Shown here one piece after another: positions 11,356 through 24,769 of a DNA stretch of 64,000 nucleotides (positions are counted from its first letter, which is position 1; each line of letters opens with the position of its first letter). Source of the DNA: Iris pallida (Eukaryota; Streptophyta; Magnoliopsida; Asparagales; Iridaceae); assembly GCA_029216955.1 (NCBI GenBank), contig JANAVB010031417.1:16808992-16872991 (forward strand), read 5' to 3'. Position numbers and translations under genes: made by a program. Below the pieces are notes generated by a model that was not told the origin of the DNA, made no database searches, and worked only from the letters and a program-made list of their open reading frames with translations.

Positions 11356-11360
11356 TATAA
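11356..11360 (+). promoter_or_regulatory. TATA-like box of the plant mobile domain gene
   Basis: TTTATAAATT lies about 200 bp upstream of the start codon, just before a CT-rich leader. An intron with a GTAAGT donor at 11474 and a TAACAG acceptor at 11556 would separate this leader from the coding start. Confidence 0.4.
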
Positions 11361-11556
11361 ATTTCTCCTTTTTTCTTCTTCTTCACATAATTTAGACAGC
11401 ACCTCTTTCTCTTGTTCTTCATCCTCATTTTTATCTTTATCTTCATCTTCATCTTCATCCTCCTCTTTCTCATGTAAGTAACTCTTGAACAAAATTAAAT
11501 TTTGATTTTATTTGAATATTTGTATTACTAATTATATTTTCGAAAAAATGTAACAG

Positions 11557-12443
11557 ATGGCTCAACCGAATGACGGATTTATTCCCGGGGGACCGATTAC
11601 AGAAGTCGTGAAACAGGAAAGAGAAATTCATATATCTAAGTTAGTTTTTGAGGGGAAGGTAAATTTTAAAATGGTAACTCTCGTTATTCTGTATCATTTA
11701 TTTATTTTACATAAATGTAACAAATAAAATTCGCTTGTAGTTATATGATTATCCTCCAGAGGCTCGAACACGGGAGCATGGAAGTTGGAGGAATCAGAGA
11801 AGGTATCAGACATGGGAGTTAATTGATGATCAAAAGCAGTTGGTGCGTTCATTTGGATTTCATTATCTGGATGAAATTCAAATTTTAGTCCACGATGTTC
11901 ACCTCATATTTAGTCTCGCTGAGCGTTGGTGGCCTCAACGCAACGCATTTCAGTTGCTTGTTGGTGAAATGACAATCACACTCCGGGATGTCGCAAATAT
12001 TCTAGGATTACCTATTACAGGTGAACCAATATATTTTGATACACATTTAAATCCGTGTGAAATAGTCAGGAGATATCTAGGCATTACGTCCCCTGCGGAC
12101 CTAGGAGCAAGGAGTTTTGTCACGATAACTTGGCTTCGGGGTAACTTTATGGATTTAGATAGGACTATCGACGGTCCAGTCGCGGTCGATGATTATAGGG
12201 TATGTCCCTCTTTGGTAATTTTGGCTAATATTTATTAATTTTAATAGCGAGTTAATTTTAATATGTTAGTTTCATAATTTGCAGATACTTTGATGTACTA
12301 GAGCATATTTGCTCTGTTTGTCCTGGGCAATGTTATTTCCCGACGGACAGGAAAATAGAATAAACGTACGACTGCTACCTTTCTTAGATGATCTTAAAGT
12401 ACCTACTCGTCATGCATGGGGAGCTGCTACCTTTCTTAGATGA
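11557..12443 (+). pseudogene. Plant mobile domain (PMD) protein gene of the MULE, broken
   Basis: The coding start is ATG 11557, directly after the leader intron (11474-11556). Exons are 11557-11658, 11741-12199 and 12285 onward, with good splice sites and in phase. The PMD signature is clear: SLAERWWPQRNAFQLLVGEM, then EMTITLRDVANILGLPITGE, later AYLLCLS and NVRLLPFLDDL. Exon 3 has a premature TGA at 12291-12293 in the otherwise open PMD frame, and the sense is lost after the RHAWGAA motif, where the gene meets inverted mudrA sequence. PMD proteins (Arabidopsis MAIN/MAIL1) act in silencing and genome stability; PMD genes are also carried by MULEs and some Gypsy elements. Here it is clearly element cargo. 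Confidence 0.85.
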
Positions 12444-12460
12444 TCTTAAAGTACCTACTC
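12372..12460. repeat. 37-bp direct duplication at the junction of the two MULE genes
   Basis: The 37 bases at 12372-12408 recur exactly at 12424-12460; both start CTGCTACCTTTCTTAG. The first copy is in the PMD frame. The second begins inside the following PMD codons and ends where the mudrA-like sequence begins on the other strand. This marks a rearrangement breakpoint, probably a template switch that deleted the 3' parts of both genes. Confidence 0.85.
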
Positions 12461-12722
12461 TCCAATGACAATTATGTTTATCACAATTATATATAATTCC
12501 ATGGGAATTATTCATAGCACTGACTGAACAACTAAAATTATGCTGAATTGCTAAACTACTTATAAAACTTCTAAATTTTGCACGAGTGTCGAATGTTTGT
12601 CCTACAAATAATTCAGGAGTGCTAGAATTATCAGTACTATCATCATCTATCTCATAACCAGTATTTTCAATTAAATCATCACTATTTTCATTTTCCTCAT
12701 CATTATCATCATTATCATCATT

Positions 12723-12753
<31 letters not shown>

Positions 12754-13154
12754 GCATAATCATCATCATCATTATGTTCATCTTGTAAGGGAGCAATCGT
12801 TTGAGAAGAACTAGCACCTATGTTAACATTTGGATAATTAGAAACAAATTCATCATTAGTTCTATTAGCAAATGATGAAACTTGAGTAACATATAAACTA
12901 ATATAAGGCGATTGCGAATTAATCTCAAGAATAAAATTTCATGCTTCTTCACCATCTATCAATAAACATGTGGAACCAAAAACAGACTTTAAAATAAATT
13001 GATAATTAATAGAAAAATGCGCTGAAATTAAATTTCGTAAATTTTCTAAAGTAATATGGCGATAAGTTGTAAAAAATTGGGTGTCACCTCCTTCGTAAGT
13101 TAACCCATTTACTCTACCACCATGTGAGCATACTATTTTTATATTATGATCCAT
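12461..13154 (-). pseudogene. mudrA-like transposase, N-terminal part only
   Basis: Starts at ATG 13154 (MDHNIKIVCSHGGRVNG), the PB1-like opening often seen in plant mudrA proteins. A TGA at 12939-12941 interrupts the frame, which then stays open. An Asp/Asn/Glu-rich linker follows, encoded by a CAT/ATC repeat at about 12690-12770. Next comes the MuDR N-terminal domain, ELFVGQTFDTRAKFRSFI, ending in CDKHNCHWRVG, the usual C-x-x-x-x-C-x-W-R motif. The catalytic MULE transposase domain and SWIM zinc finger are missing; the sequence stops at the 37-bp duplication. It is transcribed towards the PMD gene, as in convergent MuDR-type organisation. Confidence 0.85.
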
Positions 13155-13159
13155 GGAAA

Positions 13160-13655
13160 TAAAAAGTTGTTTGAGAACGTTTAGCTAATAGGGAGCGAGA
13201 ACATGTAAGAGGGAGAGAAGCTTCAGAGGGAGATACTAGCTTCCGTGAGGAGTTGAAAGCTTGTAAGAGGGAGATACTAGCTTCTTTGAAGAGTTGTGCT
13301 TCCATGCTTCAGAGGAGTGCTTGTGTGAGAGATAGGAGAAAGAGTAATGTTTTCTGTGAGAGATAGGATAGAGAGTTATGTGTTTGTGCATAGAGAGAGA
13401 GGATTAGCATTGCATAAATAGACGTTGAGAATTGAGACGTTAAAATGTAGCCGTTGAAATGTTGAGACGTTAAAATGTAGCCGTTGAAATATAGCCGTTA
13501 GGACGAAAATTGGAATAGTGCGCCACAAATGATGGCGCACTCTACTGCACTGATAGCAGATAGTAGCAGTAGTCAGGGAGTCTAGAGTAAGGGAGAGGGA
13601 GTCTAGTCAGGGAGTCGGGTGGGAGTGCTAGGAGCGCGCCATCACGGATGGAGCT
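13160..13655. other. Right subterminal region of the MULE (part before nested insertion)
   Basis: Leader and promoter side of mudrA. It holds GAGGGAGATACTAGCTTC-type short repeats, a 30-bp unit beginning GACGTTAAAATGTAGCCG twice at about 13435-13495, one palindrome at 13519-13541 and a half palindrome at 13634-13655 interrupted by insertion of element A. The region resumes at 33004. Confidence 0.6.
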
Positions 13656-15301
13656 TGTCACGCCCCAGAACCGGAATACCGGAGAGCGGGGGCAGACATA
13701 GCCAGCTACGTAATCCCAAAGTACGTTAATACTCTGAAATTACGTATAAGCTGTCAAGACATGGGGGTTACTCTACAAGCCATCAGTCAACCCTATGGTT
13801 TAACAATCCTAGGTATCTCAATCACAGGCAATTATACAGGAACAAGAGTACGATCATCATACATACAATAGTAAGGCGTTCCGAACCATATATATACATG
13901 AATGATCATGAAGCCAGTACCACAAAGCTGATGACTAGCTAGAGTATTAGTCGTACATGATAAGGACTAGCTATAGTCTAGAATACACATATCATGTTTA
14001 TGCCCGTAGGCTACAATATCAAGAAAATACCAAAACAGAGCTAAACACGTGCTCGGGGCTAAACGTTACAAGAAGAGAATTTACATATCAGTGGGAGAAT
14101 GAAGAAGAAACCCACTGAGGCACTCTGGTGCTCCGGCTGGTCACCGTCGAGTAGATGGTGCGGTAGATCCTTCGGGCTCTTCTATTAGAACCTGGCCATG
14201 CAAAACCAGTGGGGTCAGACCCCAAATAGCAAGTACCACGAAGGAGGCCGAACTATGAACTTAAAACCAGCAATCATTAGCAAACAACAAGCAAATAAGT
14301 AAAGGAGAATCGAGATTTGTGCAGTACCAATGCACTTATCCCGAATATAGGAAGACAGTAAGTAAATCATCATTGAGCATAAGGTAAACTGGAGAACATG
14401 TTTAATAAATAAACTGGGAAGGTGATATACGATGAGATAACTATAGGACTATTCAGATAACCAGGTTACAACCCGTAAACCAAACAAGGACCGGGGTTGT
14501 AACCCTTCGTCTGAACGGAACTTGGTTTCTCCCACCATTTATCGGCAGGACATGTAACAATTAAGTACAAGATCAAGACAAGACTAGACAGATCATTCAG
14601 GTGAAGAGTACAATGTAAAAGTCGTAATGAGGAGTACAATACGCTAGAGTGACAATAGAGTACAATCATTATAGTAACAAACTGGAGTGACAATCATTCA
14701 ATCATTCTAGTACAATCTTGCAATCAATCACTTCTAGACTATACTATACTGGACTAGACTCCATCCAATCAATCACGGCCAATCATTGCCTACGGCTTTC
14801 TACATTAACTAACTAGGGTTATCACAATCCTAGTTACTAGCAAGATGCAATGAGAATTCCAAGTCCGGTTACCTGTTTGCTACTACCTGAGTGATCCCAG
14901 CAAGAAAAGAAAAAGATAGCAGGATATAGCAGACACACTGTAGTAAGATACATGTGTCCTAAGGTACCACACTCGACGGCGGGCTGGAAGTGCGCTCATC
15001 TCGACGGATAGCAACAAATCCCATGTATATATATATAAGGCCGGGACCAAAGGGGCAACAGGTAACTGGGAAATTCTCCATGAACTATTTGATCAATCTA
15101 GTCATTAACCTAGCCAGATTCAGTATGAATCCCTGACCGTGGTACTCAGGGATCATGTCCTAGACATGATGCAAGACACAATCGGACCAGTAGTTTATAC
15201 AAGCACAATCCATGCAAACAACCACGGTGTTCAGGCCAATAAATTAATTATACAGATTATGTCATGTCAGGTAGCCGTCGTAACAGCTATTCGAGATAAT
15301 C

Positions 15302-15560
15302 ATGTCAGGTTACCATGCCAAGTATACTAGTCAGGAGTGTGCCGCGACGGGCCACTATCATTATCATTTATCAAGAGTGCGCCACGACGGGCCACTATCA
15401 TTATCATTATCATTATCAAGAGTGCGCCACGACGGGCCACTATCAAGCATTATCAGGATACTTGTCAAGAGTGCACCACTACGGGTCATTGCCGCGTCAT
15501 GTGTAGCAGGTCAAGTTATCAGGTCAAGAGTGCACCACGGCGGGCCACTATCAAGCATGT
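15302..15560. repeat. Short tandem repeats in element A
   Basis: Units of the form AGAGTGCGCCACGACGGGCC, followed by ACTATCATTATCATT-like spacers, are repeated about five times with variation at about 15335-15550. The long overlapping frames in this stretch come from the repetition and are not taken as genes. Confidence 0.7.
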
Positions 15561-15729
15561 CATGATCAATTATCATTTCAAAAACATTAAATAAATTCAG
15601 GATTATCAAGTTCATGACAAAAGGTGTAAGGATATAAAATGGACGTAAAATATCTAATAAAATATCAATATACAGGGCTATAGAAGAGCCAAGCAATAAG
15701 GAAAATAAAACCAAACTGACCCGCTGACA

Positions 15730-18700
15730 TGTAAAATCCCTATTTTTTTAAATTTTTTTATTATTTTATTAGACTTCAAATGAATTTATACAATTTATGA
15801 TTTTTATTAATTATTAATAATGACCTTAGCCATTGTTGAATTTTGGAACACAAGACTACCATGAATTTTGGCACAAAAAATGGAGCAGTGTGCCTTGACT
15901 AGTACATTAGCCATGCCGGGGGAAGCCTAGCCATGGTGATGACCAAACTAGAAAAACCAGACAAAGTTGTGAATGGAATTATTTAAAGTATTTTAATTAA
16001 ATATTATTTTATATATTGATTTTTAGATAACCCGGTTTGTCCAATTCAGTCCGAACTGGGCCCGAACCAAATTTTAGCCCATGCAAGTAGGTAGTGCGAC
16101 CAAATGTGGCCATGTAGACATATTTTATGTACTTAAAAATATTTCCTAAATTAATTTAGAATTTTTATGTACAATTTCTAATTATTTAAATATTGGTACA
16201 ATTATTGGTATTTTATTATTAAATAATATTTTACAAGATTGTACATGTTCCTGGACCCGGATAAGGGTGTGTGGTACAGTTCACCCATTGGAGTATTTTT
16301 TATTAATTTATTATTATTAAAATTTATTTTGTAGATATTTAATAAATATGTTTTCCTATTTAAATATTATTACTAGTTTGAATTGAATTATTAAGGATTT
16401 AATTTATATATATGTAGATATGCCCATATATATTAAATAATTGGGTAGTTGACTTTTAAATGATATTTAGATTTTAAATAAATTTTTTGTGTATTTATAG
16501 ATATATACATATATAGTTATAAATATTTATATTTAAAAAGATTTTGAAAAGATTAAGATAAGAAGAAGAAAAAAAAATGCAAAAACCCATGAGGTGGTCG
16601 GCCCCACCAATGTGGCAGCCGACCACCACATGCAAAGTTAGCTTGCGTTTGTATAAAGCAGCAGCAAGCCTAAGGGGCCGAACCCCTTCCCCCCTTTAGC
16701 ATTAGCATATATATATATACTATATATATGTTTTAGTTAAAGGAAAACCAAAAACCTAATTAATTCTCCTCCACTCTCCTTCCTCCCCTCTATGCTTCGT
16801 ACACGACCAGCCCCAACCCAACTCGAGCGCCCCAGGCCCTCTACGCGTACGTCAGTCATGTCCCGCGAAAGATGACGACAACACGGCAACGGAAACAACG
16901 ACAACAACTTCGACAAAATTTAATATCAAGGTACCCGACTTCTCCAATTAATTTCTCCTCCAATCCTTGTCTGTTTTTAGATCCGTAATTTCCTGTAGAA
17001 AGCCCACATGACCCTCTATCATCCCCTTCAAATATATTTATTTATTCTGCAATAAATTTCAATTTTTAATTAAATAAAATTTTCGAAAAATTTGTTTTTG
17101 TAAACATTAAAATCCCGTACGAGGTACGTCCCGACAAACCGGACGACCCCGTCGCAAATCGAAAGTACCGAAAGGTCCGTATCGAATTTGTGGACGTGCG
17201 AGAATTGACGGGATTCAAATTGGTTGCGTGTGCGCGACGAATTTGGTCCGTATCCGTCGCATTTTTGCGTATCGGACATTTTCGGTATTTTCCAATTACT
17301 TTGTGCACACTCATCATATCGCGATGAAACTTGCGCCATTGGACTCGAAATATTTTTCTGGTCCTGTGAGGCAAGTTTGGTCCGATTCTGAGACCGTTGA
17401 TCGGGACGCTAATTTTGGCGGGCCCACAATTCCACTCAACGGGCGATTTTGTGCACGGCCCATCGGAATCCAAAATTATCGTTGGGTTCGTCTCGTCAAA
17501 ACAAATCCGTAGACATGTAGTTTGACGACTTTAGAGACCGTAGGTTCTGGCGCGCATTTCGGTGCAAAACGGGTCCAACGACGGACATCGTTTTGACCCA
17601 AAATTACGATTTTGCCCCTGTTCCAGAATTTAACTTTTGGACAGGCATTTTCTAGGTATATATTTTATTCCAAACTCGTTCGTGATGTTTGTTTCAGCAT
17701 CCGGAGCTCCTTGTGGATTTTAACTTTCGTGTGGACGATTCTTACTGTCGGATTTTGCTACATCTCGCACCACCCTCAGGCAAGACACCTTGCCATTTGC
17801 TGTTTAATTATTTTAGCTCATATTTTATGCATGTTCATTATTTTCTTTATGCAAAATAAACTGTGATACATAGCATAACTGTTAGAATTTACTGTTCAGT
17901 TTCCTGCTGTGTATTATTTTTCTTACAAATTAAACCTAGATTTAAGGGACCACCTTGTGTGTTACATTCATTGGCCTTGACACGTTGTAACACGAGGTTG
18001 TGTGTCGCATGTAGAATACGAAAGTGCGTGATTGGCTGGCCACCAGTACGTACAAGCCGTGCGATAGGAATAACCGCTAATAGAGGTTGCATGCTAGTTT
18101 GACTTAGCGGTTATAGTGGTTTGTGTTGTGGATACAACACAGTAGGTATTGGGCGGGGAGGACAATTCCTTAGCGTATGGGCTTCGATGCACTTCCCTTG
18201 TGACCCGGATTCTCCGCTGGAGATACGGGATTGATGACCCATGATTACTGCTGGGGCCTCTGGTGCCCAAGGGGGCACTATGCCGATCCTATTCAGCCAG
18301 GGCCCATGCGTAGGAAGGATTGTTCTTAACAACATTTCACTTAGAACGGTAGGCTACCCTATCCGTTAGGTACGAGTACTTTTGGTTTGGGTACTTGTAT
18401 CTGACCGTGGCTTGGAACAATAACTTGTCGCGGATTAGTTCGTCACATCTTGTCCTTGTTTGGTTGTAGGTGTGACTTACTACTTCGATGAGAAGGTATT
18501 GAACCTTGTTGGGGTCCGGATACCATATCGGATTCTTAGCATGGAAAGATACGTCACCGTGAATTAGTTTACCATCTCCTGTCCTTGTTTGGTTGGGGGG
18601 ATGGTACGCTCGTTCAGTAGGTGCGTATTGGAACATGTTATAATTCGATTTACTTATTTATTGAGCAATATTTATTCAGTTTATATGGCATGCTATTATG

Positions 18701-19106
18701 TATCTTGTTACGTCCCTCTGAGGACCTGGTTGTCTTGCCAGGTGTGTGCTATTGTCTTTCGCAGGTGCTTCAGCTCTAGCCGTGTTCATTGCTATTTCTC
18801 GAGGATGATTGCACTTGGATCGTCTTCGCTTCGCTCGCCACTCATTTCATTTTCTATGTACTTTTTCTTATTTTGTTGGTAGTGGATTTGTCTCCGCCCA
18901 ACATATTGTATCAAGACAAATTCATAGTTGATATATGATATCTTTTATTCTTTGATTTGTGGATGAGATTAGTTAGTTATGGTTCTACTGCATTTTACAG
19001 CTTATGTACTCATACGAGGATTCCATATATTGGAGTGTACTTCGTATGAATACAGCTGGCATGTCTACGTTCCTAGTCCTACGTATTTTGGGACTGGGGC
19101 GTTACA
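15730..19106 (+). repeat. 5' LTR of the LARD-like element
   Basis: 3377 bp, TG...CA. A TATATATATA-rich stretch near 16705-16730 and a leader-like CTCCACTCTCC block lie at about 16765. Two GTCCTTGTTTGGTTG motifs (18452 and 18580) flank about 130 bp. A 135-codon open frame on the minus strand (17066-17473) is also open in the other LTR, but the two differ as neutral DNA would; no function is claimed. Confidence 0.9.
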
Positions 19107-21370
19107 TGTTTTTGTGGTGGCCCATGCAGGTCAAGATAAATTGTTTGGTTACTTTACCGTACCAAGCAAGCCTGCGTATAGGATTAGAAGTCTAGGATCT
19201 CATCCACATACTTGACCTCCTTCCTTGAATTTTTCTACCGTTTGACTCATCAATTGCATCTTGCTTGCTTCCTTCCATCCCTATTCTTATCTTCCCTTCG
19301 TGCTTGTTAGACCCTACTAGTTAGTTATCCCAAAATCCATTAGTTTAATTCTTTAAGTTTGGTAGAATACCTTATGAACTAGCAATCCATTTGTCCTTGT
19401 GACCTATATTAGCAAGTTTACTTAGATTCTAGAATTTAGAGGACCCTAACCAATATAGCCAACCAAGGACTTGGACAAGAAGACTATAAGACGACTGTAT
19501 GACTTAGAATACGTAGAACTTCAAGTCTCTTCTTTTAGATAACCCTACTGAGCATTCCACACTAATTGCCATGTCACTTATGACCATGATAGTAGTATAT
19601 ATACAAGTGTTGTTAGTCATCTACTCAGCTATGTGACTGCATTTCACCTCGGCTTACTCGACCTTCCTTCAATTCTAGAACTTTTAATTACGACCTTCTA
19701 ACCCATTTTGCAATTTGAATAATGAGTTAGTGGTTCCTTAACTGTATTCATCTAGGAGACTATCTTCTCTCTAGAACTATGTCCCTAAATGATTTTATTG
19801 GATTCTCTAATTAATTTTATTTCATGCTTTAACTTGATCTCCTTTATTATTGTGCATTAATTATCACCTCGTGAACTCCCACTTTCTTTTTTAGATCTTT
19901 TGGCGTCCCTTACCGTGACTTAGATAATTGGAGTACAATACTAGACTTTTCCTTCTAACGAATTTTATATGTAAGACCTAGACGAGCCCACCTTCATGTA
20001 GACATATCATGTCCCACCAAAACCCACCACCTTGTACTCTATTTTTTTGATATGACCTTATGGTCAAAATGGCCAAACTAAAATCTTTACCATGATACCT
20101 ATATATTTTCGACCACGGATAGGGATTCAACCTCGACTCAATTCTTTCGACCGATATATGATTTTGTTCTACTAAATTCCTTAAAAGCTTAAATTGTGCT
20201 TTATCTTGATTGCTTGACTCGTTGTCCCATCACACTATTAGCTTAACTCTTGTAAGTTTGGTAGAATACCTTACCACCTAACAAACCTTTTCCTTGTGAA
20301 CCACGTTGGTAAGTTCACTTAGACTATAAATTCAGAGGACCCTACCTTATCTAGTCTACCAAGCCATAAATAAAGGAACACTAGGACAACTGTATAGGCC
20401 CACACTTCGGGCAAGACGTGATTTTAAAAAAAGATCTTGGACTATTTAAAATTCCTTCATCAGTACCTCCCTTGCTCATATTTTGACTATCTCATGCTGC
20501 TAATGTAGCTTCAATTTTGCAAGCTTATTTCGTTACCAAGCTTGATCATGACATATTTTATTAGGTGCACCCACTAACATATTGTCTAATCAGAATCGGT
20601 ACATGATGGTCTGATCAACCTATTGCACTTTGGTTCGCTTTTCATGAATTATACTACGTGGATGGAGACATAGTTAAACTTGCCTTAGAGTCTCATCCGC
20701 GACAGCCTTGGCAATTCCCTTTTTGAATTATTTATGTCGCCTATGAACCTCGTATTTCGTACTCGATAGCATCGTCTTTGAACTCCTTACTGTTTTGTCT
20801 TATTTTTTTTAAGACAAGACACTGTACTTGATAGATAGACACAAGAGATCACCTTCAGTTTTTCTATCAGTTATCTTCCACACGCATTTAGATAGCCACC
20901 GACAGACCCATATGGCTATATCCTCGCCTTCGACTACTCTTTCCTTTCCTCAGTCCTAAAATTTTTACCGTGCCTTCCAATCATTCTTGAACACACGAGA
21001 GTGGTTCTAATCGCCACTTAAATCCAACTCTCCACTCAGATGATTAGTATCCATTTTTTCTCCCAAGGAACCATATCTCCCAAATGTCTAATTATCCTCT
21101 TTGATCTATTAAATTTCTCACTATTTTTTTGGGTTATCAAATTTTGTCACCTTCACTAGCAACCCTTATTCAATTTCATAACCATGATATATTTTTGTAT
21201 GTATCGACTCCACAAATTTTCTATTGCATGATGGTGTTGAACGCCGTTTTATCGGCTCCTCCAAAAATTTAATTGCATTTTTGGTATTGACGAACTCTTC
21301 CTATCCCTCAACCCTATCTACCCTATTAATCCTAAATTTCGAGGACGAAATTCTTGTAAGTTGGGTAGGA
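19107..21370 (+). other. Internal region of the LARD-like element, non-coding
   Basis: AT-rich, without recognisable gag or pol. Two diverged copies of a ~110-bp block containing TAAGTTTGGTAGAATACCTT lie at about 19340-19450 and 20235-20345. Close to the 3' LTR, the frame reads LNFEDEILVSWVG, similar to the last residues of chromovirus Pol (an FEDE-type ending), so it may be the last trace of coding sequence. A clear primer-binding site after 19106 is not visible. Confidence 0.65.
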
Positions 21371-24300
21371 TGTAAAATCCCTATTTTTTTAAATTTTTTT
21401 TATTATTTTATTAGACTTCAAATGAATTTATACAATTTATGATTTTTATTAATTATTAATAATGACCTTAGCCATTGTTGAATTTTGGAACACAAGACTA
21501 CCATGAATTTTGGCACAAAAAATGGAGCAGTGTGCCTTGACTAGTACATTAGCCATGCCGGGGGAAGCCTAGCCATGGTGATGACCAAACTAGGAAAACC
21601 AGACAAAGTTGTGAATGGAATTATTTAAAGTATTTTAATTAAATATTATTTTATATATTGATTTTTAGATAATCCGGTTTGTCCAATTCAGTCCGAACTG
21701 GGCCCGAACCAAATTTTAGCCCATGTAAGTAAGTAGTGCGACCAAATGTGGCCATGTAGACATATTTTATGTACTTAAAAATATTTCCTAAATTAATTTA
21801 GAATTTTTATGTACAATTTCTAATTATTTAAATATTGGTACAATTATTGGTATTTTATTATTAAATAATATTTTACAAGATTGTACATGTTTCTGGACCC
21901 GGATAAGGGTGTGTGGTACAGTTCACCCATTGGAGTATTTTTTATTAATTTATTATTATTAAAATTTATTTTGTAGATATTTAATAAATATGTTTTCCTA
22001 TTTAAATATTATTACTAGTTTGAATTGAATTATTAAGGATTTAATTTATATATATGTAGATATGCCCATATATATTAAATAATTGGGTAGTTGACTTTTA
22101 AATGGTATTTGAATTTTAAATAGATTTTTTGTGTATTTATGGATATATACATATATAGTTATAAATATTTATATTTAAAAAGATTTTGAAAAGATTAAGA
22201 TAAGAAGAAAAAAAAATGCAAAAACCCATGAGGTGGTCGGCCCCACCAATGTGGCAGCCGACCACCACATGCAAAGTTAGCTTGCGTTTGTATAAAGCAG
22301 CAGCAAGCCTAAGGGGCCGAACCCCTTCCCCCCTTTAGCATTAGCATATATATATATATACTATATATATGTTTTAGTTAAAGGAAAACCAAAAACCTAA
22401 TTAATTCTCCTCCACTCTCCTTCCTCCCCTCTATGCTTCGTACACTACCAGCCCCAACCCAACTCGAGCGCCCCAGGCCCTCTACGCGTACGTCAGTCAT
22501 GTCCCGCGAAAGACGACGACAACACGGCAACGGAAACAACGACAACAACTTCGACAAAATTTAATATCAAGGTACCCGACTTCTCCAATTAATTTCTCCT
22601 CCAATTCTTGTCCGTTTTTAGATCCGTAATTTTCTGTAGAAAGTCCACATGACCCTCTATCATCCCCTTCAAATATATTTATTTATTCTGCAATAAATTT
22701 CAGTTTTTAATTAAATAAAATTTTCGAAAAATTTGTTTTTTTAAACATTAAAACCCCGTACGAGGTACGTCCCGACAAACCGGACGACCCCGTCGCAAAT
22801 CGAAAGTACCGAAAGGTTCGTATCGAATTTGTGGACGTGCGAGAATTGACGGGATTCAAATTGGTTGCGTGTGCGCGACGAATTTGGTCCGTATCCGTCG
22901 TATTTTTGCGTATCGGGCATTTTCGGTATTTTCCAATTACTTTGTGCACACTCATCATATCGCGATGAAACTTGCGCCATTGGACTCGAAATATTTTTCT
23001 GGTCATGTGAGCCAAGTTTGGTCCGATTCTGAGACCGTTGATCGGGACGCTAATTTTGGCGGGCCCACAATCCCACTCAACGGGCGATTTTGTGCACGGC
23101 CCATCGGAATCCAAAATTACCGTTGGGTTCGTCTCGTCAAAACAAATTCGTAGACATGTAGTTTGACGACTTTAGATACCGTAGGTTCTGGCGCACATTT
23201 CGGTGCAAAGCGGGTCCAACGGCGGACATCGTTTTGACCCGAAATTACGATTTTGCCCCTGTTCAAGAATTTAACTTTTGGACAGGCGTTTCATAGGTAT
23301 ATATTTTATTCCAAACTCGTTCGTGATGTTTGTTTCAGCATCCGGAGCTCCTTGTGGATTTTAACTTTCGTGTGGACGATTCTTACTGTCGGATTTTGCT
23401 ACATCTCGCACCACCCTCAGGCAAGACACCTTGCCATTTGCTGTTTAATTATTTTAGCTCATATTTCATGCATGTTCATTATTTTCTTTATGCAAAATAA
23501 ACTGTGATACATAGCATAACTGTTAGAATTTACTGTTCAGTTTCCTGCTGTGTATTATTTTTCTTACAAATTAAACCTAGATTTAAGGGACCACTTTGTG
23601 TGTTGCATTCATTGGCCTTGACACGTTGTAACACGAGGTTGTGTGTCGCATGTAGAACACAAAAGTGCGTGATTGGCTGGCCACCAGTACGTACAAGCCG
23701 TGCGATAGGAATAACCGCTAATAGAGGTTGCATGCTAGTTTGACTTAGCAGTTATAGTGGTTTGTGTTGTGGATACAACACAGTAGGCATTGGGCGGGGA
23801 GGACAATTCCTTAGCGTATGGGCTTCGATGCACTTTTCTTGTGACCCGGACTCTCCGCTGGAGATACGGGATTGATGACCCATGATTACTGCTGGGGCCT
23901 CTGGTGCCCAAGGGGGCACTATGCCGATCCTATTCAGCCATGGCCCATGCGTATGAAGGATTGTTCTTAACAATATTTCACTTAGAACGGTAGGCTACCC
24001 TATCCGTTAGGTACGAGTACTTTTGGTTTGGGTACTTGTATCTGACCGTGGCTTGGAACAATAACTTGTCGCGGATTAGTTCGTCACATCTTGTCCTTGT
24101 TTGGTTGTAGGTGTGACTCACTACTTCGATGAGAAGGTATTGAACCTTGTTGGGGTCCGGATACCATATCGGATTCTTAGCATGGAAAGATACGTCACCG
24201 TGAATTAGTTTACCATCTCCTGTCCTTGTTTGGTTGGGGGGATGGTACGCTCGTTCAGTAGGTGCGTATTGGAACATGTTATAACTCGATTTACTTATTT

Positions 24301-24747
24301 ATTGAGCAATATTTATTCAGTTTATATGGCATGCTATTATGTGTCTTGTTACGTCCCTCTGAGGACCTGGTTGTCTTGCCAGGTGTGTGCTATTGTCTTT
24401 CGCAGGTGCTTCAGCTCTAGCCGTGTTCATTGCTATTTCTCGAGGATGATTGCACTTGGATCGTCTTCGCTTCGCTCGCCACTCATTTCATTTTCTATGT
24501 ACTTTTTTTTATTTTGTTGGTAGTGGATTTGTCTTCGCCCAACATATTGTATCAAGACAAATTCATAGTTGATATATGATATCTTTTATTCTTTGATTTG
24601 TGGATGAGATTAGTTAGTTATGGTTCTACTGCATTTTACAGCTTATGTACTCATACGAGGATTCCATATATTGGAGTGTACTTCGTATGAATACAGCTGG
24701 CATGTCTACGTTCCTAGTCCTACGTATTTTGGGACTGGGGCGTTACA
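21371..24747 (+). repeat. 3' LTR of the LARD-like element
   Basis: Direct repeat of 15730-19106 at about 98% by eye, same length. It starts directly after GGGTAGGA (polypurine-tract position) and ends GGGGCGTTACA at 24747. Confidence 0.92.
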
Positions 24748-24769
24748 GACATAAGACCAAGTCAGCCAA

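Larger units (their letters stand above)
15730..24747 (+). mobile_element. Non-autonomous long-LTR retroelement (LARD-like) inserted in element A
   Basis: Two LTRs of 3377 bp (15730-19106 and 21371-24747; TGTAAAATCCC...GGGGCGTTACA) enclose only 2,264 bp that lack gag-pol. GACA borders both sides (15726-15729, 24748-24751); the 5-bp windows are TGACA and GACAT, so the exact duplication is ambiguous. By eye the LTRs differ at about 55-60 positions (~1.7%), mostly transitions, plus small indels. The internal 3' end ATTTCGAGGACGAAATTCTTG followed by a purine-rich GGGTAGGA before the LTR is typical of chromovirus/Tekay-like Gypsy elements, which supports a derivative that lost its coding region and must be mobilised in trans. 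Confidence 0.88.

Noticed and set aside
15335..15550. Possible repeat-protein gene in the AGAGTGCGCCACGACGGGCC repeats
   Set aside because: Short frames arise from the tandem repeat and are embedded in a solo LTR on the opposite strand.
17066..17473. 135-codon frame conserved in both LTRs of the LARD-like element
   Set aside because: Conservation equals that of the surrounding LTR; the product matches nothing I know and the changes look neutral.
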